Counted from the first letter of the stretch, positions 49,074 to 62,370 are shown. The stretch: 64,000 nt of DNA from Euborellia annulipes (GCA_023213315.1 JAKCPI010002778.1:40212-104211), one strand, 5' to 3'. The notes: generated from the sequence alone by a model not told the origin. Translations and numbers: made by a program.

Positions 49074-49681
49074 AAAAAAAATCTGGTGTGACTGGTCGCA
49101 CAGCAGACAACTTTCTCTTACCTTAGGTAATCGAAAGTTGTGCCAGTCCTTGTCACACCAGAATTTTAGTGTTGACATATTTAGTTTCTGACAGTACGGT
49201 ACATTTGAATTCAGATGTAAAATTTATAAGTATGGGAAAATATTTATATTTTGTTACCATGACAACCTTTTTCTCCTATCTTTGATATGAAGTACAAGAG
49301 TAAAGTGTTCTTCAGAAGATTTAAATGAGAATATACATTTTAAAGAGTAACTAAAAAATAATTGATTTTTGAATTTTAATCAAAATCGTTGGAGCAAATT
49401 TTGAGAAAATCGAAAAAACTAAAAAGTAAAGTACTAGTAGTCTTTGGTCGATTTTTTTTAAAGCTTCGTGTCACGTGCCAGGGGGTTAAATATAAAATTT
49501 CAACTTCCTAGATATTTTCATTTTTGAGAAATTTTGTTCACAGACCATGTTGCAAAAACCACATTTTTTGATTCAGGGAACCTCAAAACGTATATATTCA
49601 TCAAAATCTCGACATCGAATTTTTTATATGAATCCAATACTTTCTCTCTCAATATATTAACATATATAGGTAAGAGAAAGT
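49074..49681 (-). mobile_element. Hairpin-ended repeat, diverged full copy
   Basis: Both end hairpins present; (TG)n absent. Confidence 0.7.
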
Positions 49682-50668
49682 AAAAAATTTATTGTAAATA
49701 GATAGTAAAAAAATAATTCTAAACAACTGGGAGGTGAAACTGAAAATATAGACAAGTCTATATTTATTTAAATCTGATCACATCATTATTCATGTTATTT
49801 AATAATAATTCTATATTATGGGGAGTGTAGGGGGATGGTCAGATTTTAAAGCCTTAAAGCCACCAAGCAATCAAAAGCCTGCACTTGGAAATTTAAATTA
49901 TTAATAAATATTTAATTTAAATTTTTGTTAATAAGATTTTTATTTTCAACCCTTAAACAACCCCTCCATAAATAAATGAATCGAATACTTCCTCTCTATA
50001 TATTACATATACAGTGTGAGTGAAAGTAAAAATGTTAACAAAGATATAAACTAAAAAGATTTTAATGTCTAAATAAAGAAAAATAAAAAAATATTTTTTA
50101 TAGAAACTCATATTTTCCCCTCCCCCCTTCCTCCCCTGCCCTTGATGACATAGATAAAATGCTTAATAATTAATTCAATACTCGAAAAATTCCAAGATAA
50201 TTTTAAAATCGGATTTTTTATAATTTTTTTTTTATTAATTAGGCCTACCTTTAATATTAAGATGCTCCAAGGGGTGAGAAGGCTGTTGATATGATCGGGG
50301 TGAGTTGTATTATTAGTCACTTTAAAATAAATCCACGCACTAGAGTAAGAAAGACGGGAGCTTCGCGCAAGGCATGGCCTGACTCGACTGGACTGAGTCA
50401 CTCTCTCTTGAAAAGGAAAAAAATAAATAAATATTACAATTCCCATTTGAATAAAAGAAAAAAAAATACTTTTTACACTCATCTTACATTATTTTTAGAT
50501 TGAAAAAAATATCAAAAGACGATTTAAAATAATATAAATTCTCTCTTAAATATTTCCGACCATAAACAATAAATGGACCCTGTTACGCATTAGTGTGTCA
50601 AGCGCCAGGTACCGAGATTTGAGAAAATTAACATTAGGTCTAAAGTTTTTCTGATTTACATTTTTTTT

Positions 50669-51246
50669 ACTTTCTCTTACCTCTATATATATATATGTTA
50701 ATATATATAGAGAGAGAAAGTATTGGATTCATGTCAAAAATTCGATGTCGAGATTTTGATGGATATACACGTTTTGAGGTCCCCTGAATCCAAAAAAGTG
50801 GTTTTCGCGACATGGTCTGTCTGTGAACAAAATATCTCAAGAACGGAAAGAGCTAGGAGGTTGAAATTTTATATTTAAGTTAGGCACCCTCATGGGACGT
50901 GACACGAATCTTTTGAACGAAATCGGCCAAAGAGTACTAGCACTTTACTGATGTAATTTTTCAGTTTTTTTCGATTTTCTCAAAATTCTGTTCAACGATT
51001 TTGATTAAAATTCAAAAATCAATTATTTTTTAGATGCTCTTTAAAATATATATTCTCATTTTGCCATTGAAATCTTCTGAAGACCACTTTACTCTTGTAC
51101 TTCCTATCAAAGATAGAAAAAATTCCCATGTTTAAGAATTTTACCTCTTGAATTCTAATAGGGGAGGGTATATATGTATATCGGTGGAAAGTAAATATAT
51201 TTTGACACAAAAAAATCTAGTGCGACCAGTCACACCAGATTTTTTA
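50669..51246 (+). mobile_element. Hairpin-ended repeat, full length with shortened end hairpin
   Basis: ACTTTCTC start; the terminal hairpin is reduced to CTAGTGCGACCAGTCACACC. Confidence 0.7.
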
Positions 51247-52319
51247 ATAAAAATTAAAAAATTTCCAAAAAAATAAATAAACACAAGACTTTTGTTCCTA
51301 ATTTCACCCCTTAGTTAAGCCTTATACCGAACTTTGAGTCTTAGCTAGTTTACTATCTGGGCTCTTATTTAATTATTTTATTAGCTTAACTAGATGTGAA
51401 AAGACTCGAAAGTCATAATCAACTAGCTTATCCGAAGGATAGCTAGTTAATTAGAAGTGAGGTCACCGGCACTTGGTGTTTAGAGGTTGAATAATTATCA
51501 ACAATCACCCCATAGTGCTCTTTCCCTAATTCCCCCTCACGACGGCTCTATTCGGGACATACAGCTGTATATCAGGTATATACCACCCCAACGATAATTG
51601 ATTAAAAATTTTTAATTAATGAAAATTTATATAGTATAATTTTAGTGGATAATTATACACTAGCCGTATAAATTAATATGTTTAATTAATTATGTATTCG
51701 ACTCATCCTCCTCTGCCCTAGGCATCCCAATGGCTGCGCTTTATAGGCAGTACTTGAGGCCTCTCACCCTTTCCATGTGGTTCATCTGGGAATGACCTGT
51801 TCGCAAGGCTTCCCCTCTATTTTCATTTAATTAATTAAAAATGGCAAACGCTCATTAATATAATGGAAAAAACAAATAATCCTTAAAAGATTAAATTATT
51901 TCAATTTGTATTAATTTAACACTAGTACTCTGAATTCATTAAAAAAAAAATAAAACTTGTAATACTATTATTGTTTAAGATGATTTAAAAAAAGTTTCTT
52001 TTACTTAAAATAAAGTAATTTTTTTACCAGATATTTTACCATCCGTATTAAAAGTTGATTAGGATTTTTAGGTTGGTTAATATATTGATTCAGCCAATCG
52101 TAAGGGTTCTAAAATCTTTAAACCTTCTCTAGAAGCGCTTCCAAACTTTTGATACGGATATTAGATATATCATTCTAACTCTCAAAGGTATTTGCCAAAA
52201 GGGGACTATCAATTCGCTAATTTATCTCCGATGGTGTATTATGCCTTTTAGCCTAAATTATTTCTCTCCTGAGAAATATTAGTATTTATTTTATAAATTG
52301 TATAATCTAATGTGACCAT

Positions 52320-52371
<52 letters not shown>

Positions 52372-54110
52372 AAATTTAATGAAAGTGGTACTGTCACACC
52401 ACATTTTTCTATGCTATGTAGGCTTACGTATTTACGTCATAATCCTTATTAACCTAACAAACCTCTCTTATGAAATCAAAACAGTGGCTTTGAATAAAGC
52501 CAGAGGCTAATGTGCTAGCAGAGTGGATTAAAGATTATTGAAACAAGATTTCAAGAAGAATTAGATTATCGAAAATTCATTGTTTTTAGGATAGTGAGAG
52601 AGCCTCTTCCCAAGTTTAGTTAGAAAATAAGTTGAAAGGTGACCGAAGTGTGAAAAATTTTTTATCATGATTAGTTGAATATTGAGTCTTTATGTTTAAA
52701 TTTCCCTTAAGCGTCTCGGGGGAGATTCCAGCCACAATTTTGAAACTATCGACCTCAAATTTTTTTTAAGTTAAAGCTATTTAAAATATCTAAAACTTAT
52801 ACAAGCCCTTTTTTTGGATTTTCGAAAAAATAAATTTTTTTTTTAGATTAATCGCATTAAATAAAAGATATTTTTAAAAAATTCCCTCTATATCTTGTAG
52901 ATAATTAAATTAGTAATCATTGTGTTAAAAAATAATTAATTTTTTACCCTTAATTAATTAGCTGGAATCTTTCAAATGAAATGGAATAAATTGTTTTCCT
53001 ATGGAAGAAACTAACGCTATCTCTTGCCGCCTAAAGTAACTCGGTACTGAATCGTCTTCTAACAGCTTTTCGAGACGCGCACCTTAATGGCCAAGGAGGA
53101 TTGGTGTTTCTGCGAATTTTCAATCGATGATCCCTATTTCGTATAATATATAATTTAATAAAAAAAAATTCCAATCCTTGTTATCACTTTCTAATAAGAA
53201 ATTTTTCAAATTAACTTTACACCATATAGAAGATATTAAAAGTTGATATTAAAAAAAAAAAAAATCGCTAACAAAAATAGAAATTCAATTTCACTTTTTA
53301 TCGGAATCAAATTACTAATACATATGCAAAAATAAACGTTATGCAAGCCAAATATGTTTGTTCGAGAATTTTTACAGTTTGTAAAAATTGATCAAAACAA
53401 TAACAACAGCAACAAGATTAAAAAAAAAAAACATCTGATGTTGAAATTAAAATGCTTATTTTTTCGACAATTTCGTTTAGTTAATGAATTTATGCCTTTA
53501 TAATGAAACAAAAGAGAGAGAAATGAGGCGGGGCCTCGCACCTGTCGAAGCGGCTTTGTCTCATTATTAAATCATTAATAAACGTAAATGAAAGCTAAAT
53601 AAAATGGTTATTGTTTTACTAGGGAATAAATAATAAATAAGACAAAGAGATTTTTTTTCTTATAAATAATATAATACACCGCCGCCTAAGTATTCAACTT
53701 GATTTAAGAGGTTTTTCTTAAAACAATTTGTTGAAAAATAATTAGACAAAAACTTTTTCTATTGAATTAGTAGTAGAGTAGTAGAATTGATTAATTCACT
53801 TGTTCTTTTACAAATTATTTATATTATTTTTGCATCAGCGAGTATTTAGATATTGAATACATTGGCTATAATAGAACAGTGCATGACAGAGTAATCAATC
53901 AAGAGCAGATGTCCTATGCACTGATCCAATGGAACCAATATGCCTCAAGTTTATGTCAGTAGACATATAGGACTTGAATTAGTTTAAAACTAAAATATTA
54001 ATCTAATTATGATTTTATAAATTCAATTTGTAGTTGCTTTGAAATGTTTACAGCTAAAAATTTGATTGTAAGTAAAACAAAAAAAAAATTATTTTTTTGA
54101 AACTAGGACG
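51247..54110. other. AT-rich region with GC islands
   Basis: Apart from the G50 tract and GC-richer islands near 53030-53110 and 53520-53570 (AATGGCCAAGGAGG, GGCGGGGCC), no feature is supported. Confidence 0.35.
52321..52370 (+). repeat. Homopolymer of 50 G
   Basis: An uninterrupted G run in otherwise AT-rich DNA; could be real or an assembly artefact. Confidence 0.9.
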
Positions 54111-54125
54111 TGTTTTATTAAATTT

Positions 54126-54398
54126 TACTTTTTTTTTTTTTTTAAACATTCACACTTTTCTCTCATTCACACTCACACTCATACACACATTCACACAGTC
54201 TTTTCGGAAATTAGGCCATATAAGACTTTGACGATAACCGTTGTAATAAATATAACTATTGGGGATTCAGGCATTTCTATTAAAGCCATATGGAATCCAA
54301 ATGGCTTAAATAAAATCCTCGGACTGCCTGAGGCCGAACCCGCGACGCGTTTGATATAGGAGGTAGGCACGCTACCTGCTACGCCAAACCCGGGGGCA
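54126..54398 (-). mobile_element. SINE family A copy
   Basis: Complete minus-strand copy from the T-run at 54130 to CCAAACCCGGGGG; A and B boxes are recognisable with a few changes. Confidence 0.7.
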
Positions 54399-54540
54399 AA
54401 TTTTAGAGTTCTAATGATGGTTTTACTGAGGACCGAACATGAACAGCTAGCTAGTTGGATTAATAAAATCCTAAAGATTTATTTTACTAATAAACACTTG
54501 GTGGAAAACTTCCAATTAAGTAAGCTCAATAGTAAGAAAC

Positions 54541-54545
<5 letters not shown>

Positions 54546-54577
<32 letters not shown>
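54546..54577 (+). repeat. Poly(A) run of about 32
   Basis: Pure A, just upstream of a hammerhead-like motif; may be a retroelement tail. Confidence 0.9.
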
Positions 54578-54579
<2 letters not shown>

Positions 54580-54731
54580 AATAATAATAAAAGACATTTT
54601 TGGAATTAATCTTGGTTTATTTTAGTTAGTAATTAATAATATAAATTAACTACGAAAAATTACTTTTCAGTCACTTTCTGCAGCCACAATCAGGTGAAGT
54701 TTTTCCTTTGAAAAGCAAACGTTGCTGAATA

Positions 54732-54775
54732 TATTACCTGATAAGGGCTGCAAAGTGACCGAAACGTTGTAATTT
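54732..54775 (+). ncRNA. Decayed hammerhead-like motif
   Basis: Stem I ATTAC/GTAAT surrounds CTGATAA, GAAAC and GTT. The core G is changed to A. A short palindrome (ATTTTGTATTTA / TAAATACAAAAT) follows immediately. Confidence 0.45.
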
Positions 54776-54844
54776 TGTATTTATTTATAATAAATACAAA
54801 ATTTAATTAGTTTAAGATTAATGCTAAAATATCAAAACACACTT

Positions 54845-55300
54845 CTTCCGGTGCATAAAGGTTAGAGGAATTGACAATATTGATATTCTTTAAGACAAGA
54901 GGCGCAGGTTCGGATTTTAGAGGTTCGGTGAATATTTATTTACATCATTTGGATACCAAATGGTTTAAATAAATGTGCCTGGACCATTGACGTAGCCAGA
55001 AATTTTTGATGGTGGGTTCAAGAAAATTTTTTTTTTAGCTAGAGTAAATTATTATATTTTACTTTCTCTTGCCCCATATGAAATATAATTTGTATTATAG
55101 AGCTTAAATATCTAGTCATGGCTTGGATCCCATGGGAGGGGGGGGGGCGTTTGAACCCCCAAACCCACCCCCTGGCTACGCCTATGGCCTGGACCCAAAT
55201 ATATCGTATTTAAAAAATAATAGTAAGTATCTTCTTCTAAAGGCTATTGGTCTATGACCTAAGGTGCCGAAAAGATTAAAATAGAAAAAAAAAACTTAGA
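54845..55300 (+). mobile_element. SINE family B copy split by a hAT-like MITE
   Basis: Head GTGCATAAAGGTTAGAGG, B box CAGGTTCGGATTTTAGAG, CATTTGGATACCAAATGG module and AGGTGCCGAAAAGA end with an A-tail. The MITE at 54985-55186 interrupts it. Confidence 0.55.
54985..55186. mobile_element. hAT-like MITE inserted in a SINE
   Basis: Ends CATTGACGTAGCCAG and CTGGCTACGCCTATG; exact duplication GCCTGGAC (54977-54984, 55187-55194), which is part of the SINE tail. Confidence 0.85.
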
Positions 55301-55627
55301 TTCTTAAAAGAGGCGAAGAATGATGATTAGAATAAATCTTATTAAATAAATCGGTTTAAAACGAAGAAATTCGATGGCTGGGGGATAATTCAGAGGAACA
55401 GGAAAGTGAAGAATTACAATTAAAAAAAAAATAAATCAGATTTTGTGGGCGATTAGGGAACGCATCATTCTCCCTTCTTCAGGATCTGCGATCATCGAAA
55501 CGTTTAAATTTTTTTTACTCTAATGCTGGTGGTCTTCACTTTCTTATTCCTCTGAGTTTTTAAATCGTTTTATTCTAAAAATTTTATTGAGAATGTTTTA
55601 ATTAATCAAGTAACTTTGCAAATATAG

Positions 55628-55695
55628 ATTTAGTAAATTGTTTTAAAATATTACAAGTCGATATTGGTGGACAGAAATTAAATGTTCGACAAGTT
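55628..55695 (+). CDS. Weak candidate internal exon
   Basis: Between AAATATAG and AAGTT|GTAAGTG a frame encodes LVNCFKILQVDIGGQKLNV plus RQV. The donor is strong, the acceptor poor. No partner exons recognised. Confidence 0.2.
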
Positions 55696-56444
55696 GTAAG
55701 TGAAAAATGGCGGAGTGCTTTTAATTAAATTATCAGTTGGGGTGTAGGAAAGTGTGTGTGAGTGTAAACAGCCAGGTGCCACGCCCAGGAGGACCCTTTT
55801 TTCATGGTTGGTTGAGTTGAGTCCCGATGAGGCCCGCAAGGGACTTTGGGATCTTCGGAGCCCACAATTAGTATCAAGTTGCGTTCCATTTATTGGATTT
55901 CCAAAGCATAATTGAATACTGAGAGTTGGATGTTGATTTTATGCCATTTACTATGTAATTAAATATCCAAGGCTAGATGGTAAAATATACGAGTAAAAAT
56001 ATATCTCGATCGGACTATATAATCCAGTCTATATGTTTGTAATATCAGAGAGCAAAAAAAAGTACTTTTATTAAATTTTCTGAACGAAAACATGACTTAC
56101 AACTTTGGCTATTAAAATATTTTTTTTTTTTTTTATCTTCAAACTTTAAACAAAATGGCGGTCATAAAACTTTGAGGATCACCTTACATCTTAATAACAT
56201 CAAAAACCAGACATTTTGATGTACGTAGCTCCCAGGCTAACTTTATATTTGCATACCAAATAATAACAACAACATAACAAAGAGTTTAATGGTTTATTAA
56301 AAATGTAATAAAATATGAAACATGTCTGTAAAATTAGTATAGTTTTGTTGTTGCCTAACGAGAGGGGAACAATTCCTCCCCTTTATTGGACTTATTATAA
56401 TAATCTGATTTTATGTTGGTCATTTCAAAAATGAATGGATTTTT

Positions 56445-57100
56445 ACTTTCTCTTACCTCTATATATATGTTAATATATAGAGAGAGAAAGTATTGGAATC
56501 ATGTCAAAAATTCGAAGTCGACATTTTGATAGATATACACGTTTTGAGGTCCGCTGAATCCAAAAAAGTGGTTTTCGCGACATGGTCTGTGTGTGTGTTT
56601 GGTTCAATTTAAAGCATGAAGGAATTGAGCTAGTAGGTTGAAATTTTATATTTAAGTTTTGTACCCTCCTGGACCGTGAAAATAAGCTTTTAAACAAAAT
56701 CGGCCAAAGAGTACTAGTACTTTACTGATATACTTTTTCAGTTTTTTTTTTTTTTTTTTGATTTTCTCAAAATTCGCTCCAACGATTTTTTTTTTTTAAT
56801 TCAGAAATCAATTATTTTTTAGATGCTCTTTAAAATGTATATTCTCATTTTGCGATTGAAATCTTCTGAAGACCACTTTACTCTTGTACTTTATAGAGAA
56901 GATAGGAGAAATGTTTGCCATGGTAACAAAATATAAATATTTTGCCATACTTATAATATTTACATCATGAAAATCGAAGTCGGAAACTAAATACATGTCG
57001 ACACAAAAAAATCTGGTGTGACAAGCACACAACACAACTTTCGATTACCAAAGGTAAGAGAAAGTTCTATGCTGTGTGACCAGTCACACCAGATTTTTTT
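56445..57100 (+). mobile_element. Hairpin-ended repeat, full copy
   Basis: Both hairpins complete; short TG tract; GTACTAGTAC preserved. Confidence 0.7.
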
Positions 57101-57423
57101 GAATCATATAAAAAATATGTAATTACTATAATGTTCAAAGTCTTTGTTTATTTATAAATTTACAAACTAAACAAGATATTAGAATATAATTTTAATTAGT
57201 CAAAGATAGAAATAAATTTGGTGATTTCTAATTAAAGCGAACGAACCCCAAGCTTTTCGATCAAGAAAGGAATACAAACTCTCACTTTGAATCGAGAGGA
57301 TTTCGACACATAGGTTTGGAGAGTAGTCAACAAATTTATTCATTAATGCCTCGTTCCTGGCCGTCCCTCGGGAAGTACGAGTATACCGTTAGATAGGACA
57401 TGCTAATTGGATTCTGCCTGTAG

Positions 57424-57615
57424 GGCTCCAATGGCAAACAGCATCAACTTGGTTGGCTCGATGTGTCTGTCTCATACCCCATACGAAAAATACCCCCTCC
57501 GCCAGAGATAGCGTCAATCCCTCAGTTTACTTTGCTTTTATACTTTCCACTCAAAACAAGCAAGAAAAGGCCAAGTGGCTTAATGTTTTCCTGTCCAATC
57601 TTGGCAAATCCATTG
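57424..57615 (+). CDS. Weak candidate exon, PH-domain-like tail
   Basis: After TTCTGCCTGTAG a frame is open to a possible donor ATTG|GTAGGG. It contains YFAFILSTQNKQEKAKWLNV. The pattern F-(x)n-EKxxWLxxF resembles the last strand and helix of PH domains in Rho GEFs, but this is one short match. GC content is raised here. Confidence 0.2.
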
Positions 57616-57829
57616 GTAGGGTGATAACACTTATCAGGTCACGTACTATTTATTTTTTTATGGGTATACACACACCATCACCTTCACTTTATATGTCAAA
57701 AATAAACTTTCTTCTTTCTGTTGAAAATATTTCAATTAGACTAAAGATTAAATATTTTTATTAATAAAAAATATGAGAATTAATGCTGATATTTTAATTT
57801 TCATTTATACAGAATATAATAAATAGGAG

Positions 57830-58410
57830 AAAAAAACCAGCGCCTCTTCATCCACCATACACACTATTTGTTGCCAAACGACACCCATCATCAGTGCAGC
57901 AAATAGTTTTGGTGGTGGAGGTGGATGTCGTCTATATTTTTGCCTCTGATTGTATAAATGTTTGTCATTTTCATATCAAAGTTCTTAAATAGGCAAATTA
58001 CCAGCAATGAATGATGCTGCACTGATGATGGGTGGCCTTTTGGAACCCGATATATTTACAAATAAAAAGTGTGTATGGTGGATGAAGGAGGCGAGCGTGG
58101 CTTATCGGATAAGCTGAGGTTAGTAATCAAGGTAAAATGTCACTCGAGTTGAACCCAACTTGCCGAAAAATTCAACCAAAGTCGAACGTCTCTGCTGGAG
58201 CAAAAGGGAGTACACATCCCCTCCAACAGGCACCTAGGGCCTGAGAGATGGACATAGGAATTCAGGGGTAAAACATCCGAATTCGAACATTCCTAGATGG
58301 GGAGCACAATAGATTGATTGAAGGTCGCAGTGCAAAGACAGAAATAATCAAAAAAATAATATCAAAATGGTGGATGAAGAGGCACTGCTTTTTTTTCTCC
58401 TATTTATTAA
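57830..58410. mobile_element. Ribozyme-type inverted repeat interrupted by a SINE
   Basis: Left arm 57830-57905 and right arm 58010-58090 plus 58368-58410 are reverse complements. Both arms contain CTGATGATGGGTG (minus and plus respectively). GAAA is replaced by other bases, so the ribozymes look dead. A SINE splits the right arm. Confidence 0.6.
58093..58367 (+). mobile_element. tRNA-headed SINE with clear target duplication
   Basis: Flanked by TGGTGGATGAAGGAGGC (58076-58092) and TGGTGGATGAAGAGGC (58368-58383). The uninterrupted opposite arm at 57845 gives the empty site. The head has A-box-like TGGCTTATCGGATAAGC and B-box-like GAGTTGAACCC; the end is A-rich. Confidence 0.7.
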
Positions 58411-58688
58411 TCTCAACCTCAAGCCCAAACAATCAACGATATACTGAATATAGTTAATTATAGCACCTCCTGAATAACATATCTGTCTCAACAATTGCTA
58501 AATAATTACAGATAAACTCAATTTTTTTTTTTTAATTTGATTAAGGTCTTGTCGGCATCTGAGGCCATTAAGAATTCCTCAACACTCCCCTACTATTACT
58601 CTAATACGGTTTGAGGATTCTAAGTATAAAAAATTTATAGAAAAACTTAAATAATGATTCGAATTCTAAAAATTTCTATGTAGTTTTT

Positions 58689-58870
58689 TTTTCAGGTATA
58701 TGCGCTGTTAAACGCCGGATTCTTAGGAAATGAAGAATGAAACTCAAATCTCCAATTCATAGGTGATCAATTATCGGTAATTAACTAGACTTCAATTTTA
58801 AGATGATGGTTTGAGTTTTATTCATTCAACAATTCCTAAGAATCCGCCCTCCAAAAGCGCATATACCTAA
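58689..58870. repeat. Inverted repeat
   Basis: AGGTATATGCGCT and CGGATTCTTAGGAA on the left face TTCCTAAGAATCCG and AGCGCATATACCT on the right, about 60 bases between the inner arms. Confidence 0.65.
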
Positions 58871-60237
58871 AAAAAAAAACTAGAGAGAAATTTTTAGAAT
58901 TATATTATAGCTCTACAGGTGTAACATCGTTTTTATGAATATCAAGAGAAATTTGACATTTGATCTTGAATGTCACATATTTACTACAGTAGTTTCGGAT
59001 ACAAATTATTCAACTTTTTTTTTTTAACTAGATTAGTAATTAATCTAAATAATATATATATTTTTTTTAATTTTAACTTCGTTTTCTTTGTTTCATATAA
59101 AGCAAATTCGCATAATATGGAAAGTTGTTACCATATTAAACCATCTAGGGCAGGTCAGTAGTCAAGATTTTTTTTTTTTTGGGGGGGGGGGGAGGGGGGG
59201 AGAGGAGAGGGAAGCATTTTGGAAAATGGGAGAAAGGGTTATTGTAGGTTTGTTCAAAGACATTCATTTAAGGGTGAAGAACGTTGGGGGTAACATTAAA
59301 GGACAGAGTTCAAATTATAATATGCAGAAATATTTTATAATTTTGAAAATAAAACCATTTTGGGGGCTGAAGCTCTCTGAGCCGGGGGGAGGGATTAACT
59401 GTATAAAAAATTCTTTCAAATTAATTCCGTTAATATAGAATTAAAATAGGCTAGATAAAAGAGAAGCGGAAATTAGTTTAATAAAATTAATTAAAAATAT
59501 ACATTGATTTGAGACTTTCAAACTGACGAGAGACGGAAGATCTCAATAACGAGACAAAATTTTGAAATTTGATTAAAAGTTTGAATCTCTCTGGAAATCT
59601 CTCTTTTAGTGTTGTATTTCCTTATTACTATCATTATAGAAGAGGATTTGCATTTACATTCGCTCGAATGGCCTCAAGTCACCGAAGCGCTCCAAACAAC
59701 AACAACAACAAACATTTACAATTAATTTTATTAAAAATTGAAAATGAAGTAGCCATTATGGGATTATCATATACTTCTGAAATTTATTCATAAATAATCA
59801 AAACTTTTATAATATTTAATAGCGTTGAGCTGAGAGAAATTATTTAAAGAAAAAGATATTTGCGTGATTTTGCTGAGTTAGTAAACAAATATCTAATAGA
59901 GTGAATGACCTAATAAACCAATGACCTACAGTAATTCTAATTCAAAGTATGAACGCGTAATATATCAATATGTAAAAGGAAAAAAACCTTTGAGGAATAT
60001 TATAAAATGAATTTTTTTTATTGAGTAAAAAATTTTATTAAACTTCCTTTTTTTATAGCAAAATTATTAAATTATTGAAAAAGTACTGTGTGGGTCTCCA
60101 ATAGCCTCTGGTCTACGGAGGGAATAAATTAAAAAAAAAAATTAAATTATTGAAAGCAATCAATTGATTGATTGATTTTGTTGGCTGGATTTAAATCCTG
60201 AGGAATTAGACACGCAATTTTATATAATATACCTGAG

Positions 60238-60500
60238 TTTCCCAAACTTTTTTTGACCTCGGCCGATTACGAGGTTTTAAAATTTTTTGAGACCAACATT
60301 ATGAAAAAAAAAAAAAAAAAAACATTTATTAACATTTTTTTTTTTTTTTTTAATAAAAAATCAAGTTACTTGTTTGTTTATTTCAAACACGAAAATTGCA
60401 AAAAAAAATGTTTGTACTTTTACAAATTTTTTTCGCGACCCGACAAAATTTTTCTACGTCCCTGTGCCGAGTCGCGGCCCACACTTTGTAATAGACTGTC
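60238..60500. mobile_element. Degraded hAT-like MITE
   Basis: GAGTTTCCCAAACTTTTTTT at the start and GTCGCGGCCCACACTTTG near the end resemble hAT termini; no duplication found. Confidence 0.3.
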
Positions 60501-60721
60501 CTCAGAAAAGAGCTCAAGTTTAATTAATATATTAATTCGTTGAAAAATATTAATAAATGTATTACAACTAGGTGGGGTAGACAGACAGAAGAAGAAGTAA
60601 AAGGCTAATTTGCTCGTCGACATTTCGGTTTCAAGACTGAGCAGTTTTCTTCTCCTTCTGGCTGCCTACCCCAACTCATAATTGTAATTTATATTTTGCC
60701 ATAATAATAAAATCCTCCCTT

Positions 60722-61135
60722 GACTTATGGCTTGGAGCTAGAGCATTAGCTTCTGGTGCCCAAAGGTCGAGGGTTCGCATCCAGTCCCAAGGAAAAAAAA
60801 ATTTATTTCAATTGAAATGTATACTAATCAGCTGATTTAATTGGAGAATTAAATGCAAGTAAGAGAACACAAGGTTTTTTTGTTTCAATAATTAAATAAT
60901 TTATTATAACTTGAGACGTAGGCCTATATAAATATATAATAAATAAATAAATAAATTATTGAAACAAAAAACCTTGTGTTCTCTTACTTGCATTTAATAC
61001 TCCGATTAAATCATAATGTTTCAAATAGAGCCAACGGTTATCAGTTTAAAATTAACCAATCAGTTGAAATAAATAGGGAGGTGGTCTAAATGGCCAGATG
61101 ACGAAAAAGACCTTAAACAAATTGAAAAATTAATA
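60722..61135 (+). mobile_element. tRNA-headed SINE interrupted by a palindrome
   Basis: A box TTGGAGCTAGAGCATTAGC, B box AGGGTTCGCATCCAG. A palindrome (about 60840-61005, arms GCAAGTAAGAGAACACAAGG and complement) lies between head and the GTTGAAATAAATAGGGAGG tail. Confidence 0.55.
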
Positions 61136-62370
61136 ATAATAAAAAAATCAGCGAGAAATAATATGAAAAAATAAAAGATACTTGAAGTTTTCCGCTCTTA
61201 TCAAGGTAAGAGCTAAATCATGGGATATAGCTCATGCTTTTGTATGGGTAAAATGGTTTTAGGACAAGACACACAGAAATGTGTTTATCTATTAGATAAC
61301 AAAGCAGTATATGGTCGATTGTCAGCTCCATTGTCCTAAACCAACCCGGATAATTATTCCGGAGATTGAAATTTATATTTTGAATTACCGATGACCTGAT
61401 GAAATCCGGAAAGAGTTAAATGAAAAAGACAACAAAAAAAAAAAAAAAAAACTCTTAATAATTCAAAATTCTATAGTAAAATTTTGAAATCAGCAAATAA
61501 ATATGAAATTTAATGATTATTGCCCTCATTGGTTCAAAATTTATCTCCTTTAATAAATTTCATATTAATTTAATAAACAGTAAAAAAAATTACAGATCGT
61601 AAATTTGTTATCCGGCTGTCCGTCATGTTACAATAACTGCTTTGAAGTGGACATATATTTATCTATTTGTCAATATTTTGTTTTTATTTATTTTATCAGA
61701 ACAATCCCTTTGCTCATCAAACGTCCAATAAACTGTTTAGTGTTGATCCCTGAGGGACGCACACTGTTCTGGCTGCTTGTTCTTTGACAAGCGATATTAA
61801 AACTTTGATGTTTTTTAGGAGGGTTTCGGGATCCGATAGAAGTACTTTTTTTTTGTGTGATTTGACAAAACTTTTTGAAATCGGGGGAGGGGGAGAAATA
61901 AGTTTTGTTTTAAGGTAACCCATCCAGAAGATTAAAAGAAATAGCTGAGTCAGATGGAAAAGTGATTGAAATTTAAGGTTGGCGATATATAAAAAAAAAA
62001 AAGGGGGGGAGGAAGTAACCTTAGTGGTTATATGACTTCTGGGGGAAAATTTAACCAAAACTTCAACAATAAATTTTCAGAAAAACAAAGAGGAGAAAGG
62101 GCGTTAGAAATTAGGCCCAAGTAAAATAACTTTTTCGATTCATTATTTTTTACTCAGGTTATCGTTAGGGTGACTAAACGTACTCTTTTCAGGACACGTT
62201 TTTTGTTTGTTTAAATAATTCCTTGCCTCCCATAATCATACAATCAACAATATGGTTGATGGACTGATAAACAACATACGCTTATGAGGGTTAGTATTGT
62301 TTATCAGCATCATATGTTGTTAGCATGATTGTTAGAGGCAAGAAATTGTTTTCAAGATATATGGGTCCCC

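Noticed and set aside
59160..59440. Frame with a Gly-rich run near 59.2 kb
   Set aside because: Driven by a poly-G tract; no splice sites or recognisable protein.
60600..60660. Minus-strand GAAATGTCGAC motif
   Set aside because: The CUGANGA half of a hammerhead is missing.
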